From Microbacterium testaceum (GTDB lineage: Bacteria; Actinomycetota; Actinomycetes; Actinomycetales; Microbacteriaceae), in the NCBI RefSeq assembly GCF_020781835.1, contig NZ_JAJGNJ010000002.1, forward strand, positions 310,001-374,000: a stretch of 64,000 nt of DNA, written 5' to 3'. Under the pieces are notes generated by a model, which saw only the letters and a list, made by a program, of their open reading frames with translations, was not told where the DNA came from and did not search any database. Below, piece after piece: positions 41,466-50,103 of the stretch. The translations under genes were made by a program, and so were the position numbers. Within the stretch, counting starts at the first letter, position 1, and each line of letters begins with the position of its first letter.

Positions 41466-43811
41466 ATGTCCGATGCCCCCGCCGATGCGCACGACGTCAT
41501 CCGCGTGCGCGGCGCGCGTGAGAACAACCTCAAGAACGTCGACGTCGACGTGCCCAAGCGGCGGCTCACGGTGTTCACGGGCGTGAGCGGTTCGGGCAAG
41601 TCGTCGCTCGTCTTCGGCACGATCGCCGCCGAGTCCCAGCGGCTGATCAACGACACGTATCCCACATTCGTCCAGCAGTTCATGGGGCAGCCGTCGCGCC
41701 CCGAGGTCGATGCGCTCGAGAACCTCAGCGCCACCATCCGCGTCGACCAGGAGCGCATGGCGCCGAACGCCCGCTCGACCGTGGGGACCGCGACCGACGT
41801 GCACGCCATGCTGCGCGTGCTGTTCAGCCGGCTCGGTGAGCCCCACGTCGGCTCGTCTCAGGCTTTCTCGTTCAATGTCCCCTCGATCTCGGGCGCCGGT
41901 GCGGTCGAGATCAAGACGGGCGCCCGCAAGGGCCGGAAGGAGCGCCGATCGTTCGAGATCACCGGCGGCATGTGTCCCGACTGTGAGGGTCTGGGCCAGG
42001 TGAGCGACGTCGACGTCTCGCAACTCGTCGACGAGTCGAAGTCCCTGAACGGCGGGGCGATCCTCGTTCCCGGGTACACGGCGGACGGGTGGATGGTGCG
42101 GATCTTCGCCGAGTCGGGGTTCCTGGACGGCGACAAACCGGTGCGCGACTTCAGCGCCGAGGAGCGCCGGGTCTTCCTCCACGGCGAGCAGACGAAGGTG
42201 CGGATCGCGAGCACCAACATGACGTACGAGGGACTCATCCCGAAGATCACCAAGAGCATGCTGCAGAAAGACCGCGAGGGGCTGCAGCCCCACATCCGCG
42301 CCTTCGTCGATCGCGCAGTGACGTTCGTGGCCTGCCCCGCGTGCGGAGGCACGCGCCTGAACGAGGGCGCCCGGTCCAGCCGCATCGGCGGGGTGAGCAT
42401 CGCGGATGCCGCGGCCATGCAGATCACCGACCTCGCCGCCTGGGTGCGGAGCATCGACGACCCGTCTGTGGCGCCGATCGCGACGGGCCTGCGTGACACG
42501 CTCGACGCCTTCGTCCACATCGGGCTCGGATACCTGTCCCTCGATCGGGCCAGCGGCACCCTTTCCGGCGGCGAGGCACAGCGCACCAAGATGATCCGCC
42601 ATCTCGGGTCCAGCCTCACCGACATCACCTATGTCTTCGACGAACCGACGGCCGGTCTGCACCCGCATGACATCCAGCGGATGAACGACACTCTGCGTCA
42701 GCTGCGCGACAAGGGCAACACGGTGCTGGTCGTCGAGCACAAGCCCGAGGTCATCGAGATCGCCGATCACGTCGTCGACCTGGGACCGCGTGCCGGTCGA
42801 GAGGGCGGAACCATCCAGTACGCCGGAGATGTCGCCGGACTCCGCGGCTCCGGCACCCTCACCGGGCGTTTCCTCGATCACCGAGCGCAACTGAAGTCCT
42901 CGGTGCGCCCGCGCACGGGGGCCATGCCGATCCGCGGTGCGTCGCAGCACAACCTCAGGAACGTCGACGTCGACGTGCCCCTCGGCATTCTGACGGTGAT
43001 CACGGGCGTCGCCGGATCAGGCAAGTCGTCGTTGATCCACGGCAATCTGCCCGGCCTCGACGACGTGGTGGTCGTGGACCAATCGCCCATCAAGGGGTCG
43101 CGCCGCAGCAGCCCCGCGACGTACACCGGCATCCTGGATGCCGTGCGTTCGGCCTTCGCCAAGGCGAACGGCGTCAAGCCGGCGCTGTTCAGTGCCAACT
43201 CCGAGGGTGCCTGCATCGCGTGCACGGGGCTGGGCGTCATCGTGACCGAGCTCGGGTTCCAGTCGAGCGTCGAGACGGTGTGCGAGCTCTGCGGCGGCAC
43301 GGGCTTCGCCGACGAGGTCCTCGAGTACTCCCTCCAGGGCAGGAACATCGCCGAGGTGCTGCAGATGTCGGTGACCGAGGCATCCGCGTTCCTCACGCAG
43401 GGGCCCGCGGTGGCCGTACTCGCGCGCCTCGTCGACGTCGGTCTCGGCTACATCACGCTCGGCCAGTCGCTCACCACCCTGTCCGGCGGCGAGCGTCAGC
43501 GCCTGAAACTGGCGATATCGATGGCGAAGAAGGGGGCGGTCTACGTCCTCGACGAGCCGACGACGGGTCTTCACCTCGCCGACGTCGACACGCTTCTGGC
43601 GCTGTTGGACTCCCTCGTGGATGCCGGAAACACCGTCGTCGTGATCGAGCACCACCAGGCCGTGATGGCGCACGCGGACTGGATCATCGACATCGGTCCC
43701 GGAGCGGGCCACGATGGCGGAACGATCGTGTTCGAGGGGACTCCGGCCGAACTCGTCGCCGACGCCTCCACCCTCACGGGGGAGCACCTCGCACGCTACG
43801 TCGGCGCCTGA
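41466..43811 (+). CDS. UvrA-like ABC-type excinuclease paralogue
   Basis: The 781-residue protein has the UvrA architecture: RGARENNLKNVDVDVP, Walker A GVSGSGKSS, zinc-finger cysteines CPDC/CPAC, LSGGEAQRTKMIRHLGS, YVFDEPTAGLHP, then the second half with GVAGSGKSS, CIACTGLG/CELCGGTG, LSGGERQRLKLA and YVLDEPTTGLHLAD. It is shorter than true UvrA (about 950), because the UvrB-interacting and insertion regions are reduced. Such class III paralogues are often in antibiotic producers (DrrC-like) and protect against DNA-binding drugs. It probably does not replace UvrA. ATG 41466 follows GAGGAG. Transcribed alone. Confidence 0.92.
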   Translation: MSDAPADAHDVIRVRGARENNLKNVDVDVPKRRLTVFTGVSGSGKSSLVFGTIAAESQRLINDTYPTFVQQFMGQPSRPEVDALENLSATIRVDQERMAPNARSTVGTATDVHAMLRVLFSRLGEPHVGSSQAFSFNVPSISGAGAVEIKTGARKGRKERRSFEITGGMCPDCEGLGQVSDVDVSQLVDESKSLNGGAILVPGYTADGWMVRIFAESGFLDGDKPVRDFSAEERRVFLHGEQTKVRIASTNMTYEGLIPKITKSMLQKDREGLQPHIRAFVDRAVTFVACPACGGTRLNEGARSSRIGGVSIADAAAMQITDLAAWVRSIDDPSVAPIATGLRDTLDAFVHIGLGYLSLDRASGTLSGGEAQRTKMIRHLGSSLTDITYVFDEPTAGLHPHDIQRMNDTLRQLRDKGNTVLVVEHKPEVIEIADHVVDLGPRAGREGGTIQYAGDVAGLRGSGTLTGRFLDHRAQLKSSVRPRTGAMPIRGASQHNLRNVDVDVPLGILTVITGVAGSGKSSLIHGNLPGLDDVVVVDQSPIKGSRRSSPATYTGILDAVRSAFAKANGVKPALFSANSEGACIACTGLGVIVTELGFQSSVETVCELCGGTGFADEVLEYSLQGRNIAEVLQMSVTEASAFLTQGPAVAVLARLVDVGLGYITLGQSLTTLSGGERQRLKLAISMAKKGAVYVLDEPTTGLHLADVDTLLALLDSLVDAGNTVVVIEHHQAVMAHADWIIDIGPGAGHDGGTIVFEGTPAELVADASTLTGEHLARYVGA

Positions 43812-43885
43812 ACGCCTCGGCGCCGGAGAGGCGATGGGGCGGGGGTGCTGTGTCGCGGGCCCGCCGCCTCAGGCTCCAGCCCGGC

Positions 43886-44359
43886 TCACGCCGGTGGTGC
43901 GACGGTGGCCGTGTGCAAGTGGCGGTCTCCGTGAGCGAGAACCTTCACGATGACGCCGCGCTGACGCAGCTCGGACACGGCACGCGACGCGTCGGCGCGG
44001 GAGACTCCGAGGGCTTCGACCGTGGTGACGACGAGCACGTCCCCGCGGGTCAGCGTGCCGAAGAAGCGATCGAGGCGCGCCGCCCAGTCCTCGAGCGTCT
44101 CGGGCGCGGGATGACGGAATCCTTCGATCGGGACGCCGAAGCGGGTGAGGTCGTCGCGTTGCTGCACGATCGATGGAAGGCCCGGTCGCGAGACGACCAG
44201 TCCGACGAGACGGGAGCCGGCGGGACGAGCCCGCCACCAGGCGCCGTCGCTCTGCATCTCGGTGAAGCACTGCGGGCAGTCGGCCGCCGTGTGGGCGACC
44301 GGTGCGGCCGCACGCGCGGCGTCCGCAGACGACGTCGGTGTCGGGTTCGGATCGCTCAT
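43886..44359 (-). CDS. Resolvase-fold protein lacking catalytic residues
   Basis: The 157-residue protein has an N-terminal DCPQCF segment (possible half zinc site). A domain resembling the N-terminus of serine recombinases follows: RLVGLVVSRPG, VQQRDDLTRFGVP, LDRFFGTLTRGDVLVVTTVEALGVSRADASRAVSELRQRGVIVKVL. In active resolvases the third segment reads LVVxRLDRLGRS; here both arginines are replaced (VEALGVS), and the YxRVS nucleophile motif is altered. It has no DNA-binding helix-turn-helix. It is therefore probably not a recombinase but a domesticated regulatory or scaffold protein. ATG 44359 has GGAGG upstream. Confidence 0.65.
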   Translation of the reverse strand: MSDPNPTPTSSADAARAAAPVAHTAADCPQCFTEMQSDGAWWRARPAGSRLVGLVVSRPGLPSIVQQRDDLTRFGVPIEGFRHPAPETLEDWAARLDRFFGTLTRGDVLVVTTVEALGVSRADASRAVSELRQRGVIVKVLAHGDRHLHTATVAPPA

Positions 44360-44482
44360 GGGCACCTCCGCTTCCATTCTGCCGCACGCCCCGGCGCTCG
44401 CCCCCCGGTCGGCGCGGCGTCTTCCGCAGCGGTATGGCGTTCGTCCCGCTCGCGCGAGCGGGACGACGAGGCGTCTCGCGCG

Positions 44483-46225
44483 CTAGTCCTCGCCGTCGAT
44501 GCGCAGCTCGAGGCTCAGCTGGTCGGCATCCAGCTCGGCGAGGGCATGTCGGAGGGCGGCGGTGCTGTAGCGGCCGTCGTGGCTGATGCGGTTGAGTTCC
44601 CGGCGCATCGCATCGATCGACGCCAGCCGCAGTTCGAGCAGGTCGCGGGCGCGTGCGGTCACCTCGTCGTCGGGCGGACGGGTCAGGCGCGCACCGGCCC
44701 GCTCGACGAGGTCCGGCGGGAAGGGCTCGCCGTTGCGCCGCGCGAGCGTGCCCGACGTCACGGCGGCGACCGCCGCCCCGCGCAGCTCGGCATCCAGCGC
44801 TCGCTGCTCCTCGCGCGTGGGCCCCTCGCCGCCGCCTCCGGCCAGGCCCACGGCGCGCACGACCGCCGGCAGAGTGATCCCCTGCACGAGCAGGCTGAAC
44901 AGGGCGACGAGGAACGCGACGAAGATCAGCAGCGGACGGTCGACGGTCTCGCGCGGCAGGGTCTGCGCAGCGGCGAGCGTGACCACTCCGCGCATCCCGG
45001 CCCACACGATCACGGTGCCGTGCCGCCAGCCCAGCGGGGCATCGCGGTAATAGTCGAGATCGGCCAGCGTCCGGGTGATGCGCCGACGTGCCCACGCGAA
45101 GCGTCGCTGGGCGTGCTCGGGGTCGCCGCCGCGGCGGCCGAAGGCATCGGGGTCGCTCCGATACGCCTCCTCCAGTCGATCGACGCGTTTGCTCGCTCGA
45201 TGCGCTCGTTCGCGGGTGCGGGGAGTGCCCCGACTGCGTCGGCCCTGCAGCCAGATGAGTGCCGCGACGTAGACGGCCCGAACCGCCAGGGCGATCCCCA
45301 GCGCCGAGAGCGCGAGCCACGTGCCGTGCCAGAGGCCCTCATGCTCCTGGAGGTTCGCGCGCACGATGTCCTTCAGTTCGAGGCCGAACACGAGGAAGAC
45401 GCCGCCCTCGAGGATCAGCTCGATGGTGCGCCAGTTGAGTCGGTCGCTCACCCGCTGCTCCGGTGTGAAGCGCCGCGCCGCTCCCTGGCCGGTGACGATG
45501 CCCGCGACGACGGCCGCCACCAGCCCCGACCCGCCCAGGTGCTCGGTGGGGAGGTAGGCGATGAACGGCACCGTGAAGCTCAGCGCGGTGTTGGCCGCGG
45601 GGTTGCTGACCCGCTCCCGGATACGCAGATTGCCCCACCCGACGAGCGCTCCCAGCGCGAGGGCAAGGAGAACGCCCCACGCGAAGTTGCCGACGGCATC
45701 GGCGAACGCGAACCCGGATGCCACGGCCGCCACGGCCGTGCGCAGCAGCACGAGCGCGGTGGCGTCGTTGAGCAGGCTCTCGCCCTCGAGCAACGTGACC
45801 ACGCGCGGCGCGATGCCGAGCCGCTTGGCGATCGAGGTGGCCACGGCATCCGTCGGGCTGAGGATCGCGCCGAGGGCCACGCCGAGCGCCAGTCCGAGGC
45901 CGGGGATCACCGCCGCGAAGAACAGCCCGAGTCCGAGGGAGCTGAAGACCACGAGCAGGACCGACAGACCGGCGATGGGCGCGAAGTCGCGGCGGAACTC
46001 GATCGCGGGCAGTTGGACGGCCGCCGAGTACAGCAGCGGGGGGAGGACCCCGACGAGGATCACCTCGGGCTCGACCGCGAACGCGGGGACGAACGGCAGC
46101 AGGCTCACCCCGAGACCGATCGTCATGAGCACGAGAGGCCCGGCGACGTTGAATCGGGGCGCGATGACGGTGACCAGCGAGACCACCACGATCCCGACGA
46201 CGACGATGAGGAGGGGGTCGATCAC
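44483..46225 (-). CDS. Na+/H+ antiporter, CPA1 family
   Basis: The 580-residue membrane protein has about 12 helices, with GAILSPTDAVATSIAKRLG and LLEGESLLNDATALVLLR, the conserved S/T-D-A-V and E-x3-N-D motifs of CPA1 antiporters. It has EHLGGSGLVAAVVAGIV, and GWRHGTVIVWAGMRGVVTLAAAQTLP with the conserved arginine. The C-terminal 130 residues are a charged cytoplasmic helical domain. It exchanges Na+ (or K+) for protons in pH and salt control. GTG 46225 has TAGCCT six bases upstream; the GGAGG between them is too close to act as a ribosome binding site, so the mRNA may be leaderless. Confidence 0.93.
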   Translation of the reverse strand: MIDPLLIVVVGIVVVSLVTVIAPRFNVAGPLVLMTIGLGVSLLPFVPAFAVEPEVILVGVLPPLLYSAAVQLPAIEFRRDFAPIAGLSVLLVVFSSLGLGLFFAAVIPGLGLALGVALGAILSPTDAVATSIAKRLGIAPRVVTLLEGESLLNDATALVLLRTAVAAVASGFAFADAVGNFAWGVLLALALGALVGWGNLRIRERVSNPAANTALSFTVPFIAYLPTEHLGGSGLVAAVVAGIVTGQGAARRFTPEQRVSDRLNWRTIELILEGGVFLVFGLELKDIVRANLQEHEGLWHGTWLALSALGIALAVRAVYVAALIWLQGRRSRGTPRTRERAHRASKRVDRLEEAYRSDPDAFGRRGGDPEHAQRRFAWARRRITRTLADLDYYRDAPLGWRHGTVIVWAGMRGVVTLAAAQTLPRETVDRPLLIFVAFLVALFSLLVQGITLPAVVRAVGLAGGGGEGPTREEQRALDAELRGAAVAAVTSGTLARRNGEPFPPDLVERAGARLTRPPDDEVTARARDLLELRLASIDAMRRELNRISHDGRYSTAALRHALAELDADQLSLELRIDGED

Positions 46226-46343
46226 CCTCCGAGGCTAGACCCGCGGCGGGGTCGGCGACCACGTCGCGCCGAGTCCCGCAGGCGCCCGGGCGACGGAGCC
46301 TTCGCTCAGGGCGTCGGCCCGCACGCGCGGACGGCGTGTTCGG

Positions 46344-47591
46344 TCAGCCCTCGGCCCGCACGGCCTCGGCGACGGCGGTCAGCCCGGCGAGGGTCTCGGC
46401 GAAGCTCGTGGTCAGCGGCGCGAGCCCGATCCGCAGACCGTGCGGGTCGCGGTAGTCCGGGATCACGTCCTGCTCCCACAATCGCGCCGTGACCGCTCGC
46501 ATCGCCGGGTGCGACAGCGTCACGTGACCGCCGCGCTCCGCGGGGTCCCGTGGCGAGGCCACGCGGACGCCGAGGGGAGCCAGGATGCCGTCGCTCACGC
46601 GCAGGGCGAACTCGGTCAGGGTCACGGACTTGGCGCGGATCGCCGTGATCCCAGCATCCTCGATGAGATCGAGCGTGTCCTCCATCGCGCGCATGGCGAG
46701 AACGGGTGGCGTCCCCGACAAGAACCGTCGCATCCCCGCGGCGGGGCGGTACTCGGGTCCCATCGCGAAGACGTCGGCCGCCCCCATCCATCCCTGGATC
46801 GGCTGGACCAGCGTGGCCTGGTGGCGGGCGGCGACGTAGGCGAAGGCCGGAGAACCCGGCCCCCCGTTGAGGTACTTGTAGGTGCAGCCGACCGCGAGGT
46901 CGACGCCCCACGCGTCGAGCTCGACCGGAACCGCCCCCGCGGAGTGGCACAGGTCCCACAGCACGAGGGCGCCGGCATCGTGCACGATCCGCGTGAGGGT
47001 TCCGGCATCGGCCAGATAACCGGAGCGGTAGGAGACGTGGCTGAGCAGCACCACGGCGGTTCGGGGGCCGACGGCGCCTCGCAGCGCGTCGGCATCCACT
47101 CCGCGGGTGGTGTCGACATCGACCCAGACGACCCGGGCGCCGCGCTCGGCGGCGATCCCCTCGACCAGGTACCGGTCGGTCGGGAAGTCGTCGCGGCCGA
47201 CGACGATCTCGACACGTCCCGGATCTCCCGCCGACCGCTCGGCGAGCGCCGCCCGGAGCAGCTTGTACAGCAGCACGGTCGTCGAGTCGCCGATGACCGT
47301 CTGCCCTGCTGCGGCCCCGAGGGCCAGGTGGCCGAGGCGGTCGCCGAGGTGGAAGGGCATCTGCATCCAGGACTCGTCCCATCCCCGGATCAACCGACCG
47401 CCCCACTGGCCGGTGACGAAGTCGGCCAGCCGTTGCGCCGTGACGCGCGGAGGACGTCCGAGGGAGTTGCCGTCGAAGTAGATCAGCGACGACTCCGCGC
47501 CGACGAACGCGTCGCGATGCGCGGCCAGGGGGTCGGAGGCGTCGAGTGCGCGGGCCTCGACGGCGAACAGATCGCTCGGATCAGTCGACAC
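46344..47591 (-). CDS. kynU: Kynureninase
   Basis: The 415-residue PLP enzyme cleaves kynurenine to anthranilate and alanine. Features are IYFDGNSLGRPPRVTAQRL, VIGDSTTVLLYKLLRAAL, WDLCHSAGAVPVELDAWGVDLAVGCTYKYLNGGPGSPAF (PLP Asp and Schiff-base Lys at about 239), and the C-terminal GLRIGLAPLTTSFAE arginine that binds the substrate carboxylate. GTG 47591 follows GAGGAG and lies 11 bases inside the amidohydrolase gene. Tryptophan dioxygenase and kynurenine formamidase genes are not in the window, so the upstream amidohydrolase may supply a related step. Confidence 0.95.
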   Translation of the reverse strand: MSTDPSDLFAVEARALDASDPLAAHRDAFVGAESSLIYFDGNSLGRPPRVTAQRLADFVTGQWGGRLIRGWDESWMQMPFHLGDRLGHLALGAAAGQTVIGDSTTVLLYKLLRAALAERSAGDPGRVEIVVGRDDFPTDRYLVEGIAAERGARVVWVDVDTTRGVDADALRGAVGPRTAVVLLSHVSYRSGYLADAGTLTRIVHDAGALVLWDLCHSAGAVPVELDAWGVDLAVGCTYKYLNGGPGSPAFAYVAARHQATLVQPIQGWMGAADVFAMGPEYRPAAGMRRFLSGTPPVLAMRAMEDTLDLIEDAGITAIRAKSVTLTEFALRVSDGILAPLGVRVASPRDPAERGGHVTLSHPAMRAVTARLWEQDVIPDYRDPHGLRIGLAPLTTSFAETLAGLTAVAEAVRAEG

Positions 47592-48516
47592 GGGTGAGCT
47601 CCTCGGTCGGGACCACGCTCGCCCGCGACAGCCACGTCGCGAGCTGGTCGAGGTCGGTGGGAACGGGACCGGCGATGAAACTGCGGACCGCATCGGTGAC
47701 GGAGCGGGCGGGCCACGGGTCGCAGAGGGATGCCACGAGCGCGTCGCCGCGGATCCCGGCCTCCTGCAGCGCGAGGAGTTCACGGCGGTTCACGCCGAGC
47801 GGGAGCGGACCGTTTCCGAGGTCGGTGCCGTAGAGCACGCGTCCACCCCGTTCCCCGAAGGCTGCGAGGTGCCCGATCGCGCGGGCGCGCGCCGACCCGC
47901 GGTGGATGTCGAGCGTCGAGATCCAGATCTGCCCGGCGTCGGCCGCCCGCGCGAGGAGGCGTCGCGACAGCGACAGATCAGAGGGTGCGTGGGCGAGCGC
48001 GGCGACACCGGCGTCGATCGCGCGCTCCACCTGCCCGGCGCCTTGGGCGTGCGCGACGACGGGAAGACCCCGCTCGTCGGCCGCGGTCAGGATGGCCGCC
48101 AGCACCGCGTCCGAGAGCACCGGCCCCGCATCGGCGTTCAGGGCCACCTTGATGACAGCGGCACCGGCGTCGGCCTGCGCGTCGACCGCGGTCCGGGCGC
48201 CGCCGGGAACCCCGGGATGAGGCGACGCATCGGTGACGGTGTGGACGATGGCATCCGGTGCCCACGACCGCCCGCTCGGGTATCCGCCGGGGGCGGTGAG
48301 GAACGCGCCCGCGAAGGTCACGCGGGGGAGCCCCGTGGTCCGGCGTGCGAGGGCTACCGGGTCGCCACCGAGATCGAGCACCCCCGCGATCCCACCGGCC
48401 GGCAGTGCGTGCACGTCCACGAGGTGAGCGTGGACGTGATGGTCGATGAACGCCGGCAGGGCGGTACCGGTCTCACCGGTCGCGTGACGGCGGACCGGCC
48501 ACGCGGCGGTGAGCAT
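47581..48516 (-). CDS. Amidohydrolase family protein linked to kynureninase
   Basis: The 311-residue TIM-barrel hydrolase has the metal motif FIDHHVHAHLVD (HxH), a Lys in AAVIKVALNADAGPVL (bridging Lys position), VVAHAQGAGQVERAIDAGVAALAHAP (two His) and LYGTDLGNGP (metal Asp). It starts late compared with typical amidohydrolases, lacking much of the N-terminal beta-sandwich. ATG 48516 is 12 bases after the glutaredoxin stop, and its 3' end overlaps kynU, so all three genes are co-transcribed. A role in kynurenine or formamide hydrolysis is possible by context, but unproven. Confidence 0.85.
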   Translation of the reverse strand: MLTAAWPVRRHATGETGTALPAFIDHHVHAHLVDVHALPAGGIAGVLDLGGDPVALARRTTGLPRVTFAGAFLTAPGGYPSGRSWAPDAIVHTVTDASPHPGVPGGARTAVDAQADAGAAVIKVALNADAGPVLSDAVLAAILTAADERGLPVVAHAQGAGQVERAIDAGVAALAHAPSDLSLSRRLLARAADAGQIWISTLDIHRGSARARAIGHLAAFGERGGRVLYGTDLGNGPLPLGVNRRELLALQEAGIRGDALVASLCDPWPARSVTDAVRSFIAGPVPTDLDQLATWLSRASVVPTEELTRVD

Positions 48517-48527
48517 CGGGCGACGGG

Positions 48528-48782
48528 TCAGATCAGCGCGAGCTCGCGGAGTTTGGCCTCGACGTCGGCGTTCGAGGGCTCGACGTGGTGCGAGGCGTCG
48601 GGGTAGACGACGACCGGGATGTTCGTCCGACCCGAGATCTCTTTGGCCACGTCGGCCGCCGCGGGGTCGGCGACGAGGTCGACGTACTCGTAGGCGACGC
48701 CCAGTTCGTCGAGCTGCTTCTTCGTGCGGATGCAGTCACGGCACCAGTCGGCGCCGAACATGCGGATGGAGGCATCGGACAT
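48528..48782 (-). CDS. Glutaredoxin-like (mycoredoxin-type) protein
   Basis: The 84-residue thioredoxin-fold protein has the active site GADWCRDC (CxxC) near residues 14-17, the cis-Pro segment TNIPVVVYPD, and the C-terminal PSNADVEAKLREL motif shared with mycoredoxins. It reduces mixed disulfides, in actinobacteria usually with mycothiol. The CRDC dipeptide differs from the usual CGYC/CPYC. TACGCT lies six bases upstream of ATG 48782 without a ribosome binding site, predicting a leaderless mRNA that continues through the amidohydrolase and kynU. Confidence 0.9.
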   Translation of the reverse strand: MSDASIRMFGADWCRDCIRTKKQLDELGVAYEYVDLVADPAAADVAKEISGRTNIPVVVYPDASHHVEPSNADVEAKLRELALI

Positions 48783-48840
48783 GTGAACAGCGTACGCCGC
48801 TGAGACGGGCGTCGGCCGATCGGTCGGATGCCGGGGCGTC

Positions 48841-49968
48841 TCAGGCGGCGAGTTCGTCTTCGAGCGGTTCGGGCAGCGCGGCGATCTGGGCGTTGCGCGC
48901 CTTCTTGGGGGCGTAGACCACCAGAGCGTGGAACACGAAGCGGATGACGAACGCGGCGACGAGGGTCAGGCCGGCGGCGACGACGCTCTGGATATGCGCT
49001 TCGTTGACCAGCAGCCAGATCACGGGGATGCGGACGATCGCCTCGATGCCGTTGAACGTGAACGACTTCACGAACCGGTGGCGCATGAGACCGGACTCTT
49101 CGCGCATGTCGGCGAAGACGAGGTACTCGAGGGCGAGGAAGTTCGCGACGATCGTGATCACGCTGGCGATCACAGCGGCGACGAGGTACTGCACGCCGAC
49201 CGCGGTGAGACCCCACATGATGAGCAGGTTCGCCACGGCGCCCAGGCCACCGACGAGGGCGAACGCCGACATGCGGCCGAAGCGCAGCATCGTCAGCTGC
49301 GTGAGGAAGCGCATGCCCTGGCTGAAGGAGGCCTTGGACTCGCCCGCGAAGCGCGGGGCGAACGAGAACGGCACCTCGGCCACGCGCATCTGCTTGCGGG
49401 CGAGGATCTCGAGCAGGATCTTGAACCCCCGCGGACGCAGATCCTCGACGTCGAGTGCGCGGCGGTCGATGAGGAAGAAGCCGGTCATCGGGTCGGAGCA
49501 GTTGTGCAGCTTCCGCGGGAACATGGCCTTGGTCAGCAGCGTCGACCCACGGGAGACGAGCGTGCGCACCGCGTTGGCGAGCCCGTCCGACGTGCCGCCG
49601 GCGATGTAGCGGGATGCCACGACCACGTCGGCGTCGCCGACCTCGGCGCGCGCGAGCAGTTCCGCGATGACCTCGGGCGGGTGCTGCAGGTCGCCGTCCA
49701 TGACGACGCAGAAATCGGATGCCGCGGCCCGGATGCCGTCGACGACGGCGCCGCCCAGTCCGCCGACGGGCCGGTCGCGGTGGAGGAGCCGGACGGGGAC
49801 CGACGCCTGCGCGGCGACGGCGCGGATGATGTCGGGGGTGTCATCGGTGGAGTCGTCGACGAACAGGATCTCGATGGCGCGACCGGGCAGCGCGTCCGTC
49901 GTGCGACGGACGAGTTCGGCGACGTTCGGACCCTCGTTGAAGGTCGGAACGATGACGGTGAGGTCCAT
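48841..49968 (-). CDS. GT2 glycosyltransferase fused to GtrA-like membrane domain
   Basis: The 375-residue protein has an N-terminal GT-A fold (about 1-225: VIVPTFNEGPNVAELV, EILFVDDSTDDTPDII, FCVVMDGDLQHPPEVI with the DxD motif), like polyprenol-phosphate mannose or glucose synthases. A C-terminal GtrA domain of four helices follows (about 235-355). Such fusions transfer a sugar to a polyprenyl phosphate and move it across the membrane, supplying sugars for wall polymers or glycoproteins. It sits beside a polysaccharide deacetylase transcribed in the same direction, so both may act in surface polysaccharide formation. Confidence 0.92.
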   Translation of the reverse strand: MDLTVIVPTFNEGPNVAELVRRTTDALPGRAIEILFVDDSTDDTPDIIRAVAAQASVPVRLLHRDRPVGGLGGAVVDGIRAAASDFCVVMDGDLQHPPEVIAELLARAEVGDADVVVASRYIAGGTSDGLANAVRTLVSRGSTLLTKAMFPRKLHNCSDPMTGFFLIDRRALDVEDLRPRGFKILLEILARKQMRVAEVPFSFAPRFAGESKASFSQGMRFLTQLTMLRFGRMSAFALVGGLGAVANLLIMWGLTAVGVQYLVAAVIASVITIVANFLALEYLVFADMREESGLMRHRFVKSFTFNGIEAIVRIPVIWLLVNEAHIQSVVAAGLTLVAAFVIRFVFHALVVYAPKKARNAQIAALPEPLEDELAA

Positions 49969-50103
49969 GGATGCTCGCGTTTCGGTGATGCCAGAAGTAC
50001 ACAGCGTAGACCGGCCGACGCGTGCCCAACTTGGGATTGTGGATCATTTCCCTGAGAGCTAGCGGCACGTTCATCCGCGGGAGCGCTGACATGAGGGCAT
50101 CGT

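Noticed and set aside
43886..44359. Active site-specific resolvase or mobile element gene
   Set aside because: Catalytic motifs are replaced and there is no DNA-binding domain, inverted repeats or other mobility genes nearby.
43220..46492. A 1090-codon plus-strand open frame over the UvrA-like end and the antiporter gene
   Set aside because: It is antisense or off-frame to three well-supported genes and has acidic low-complexity composition typical of shadows.
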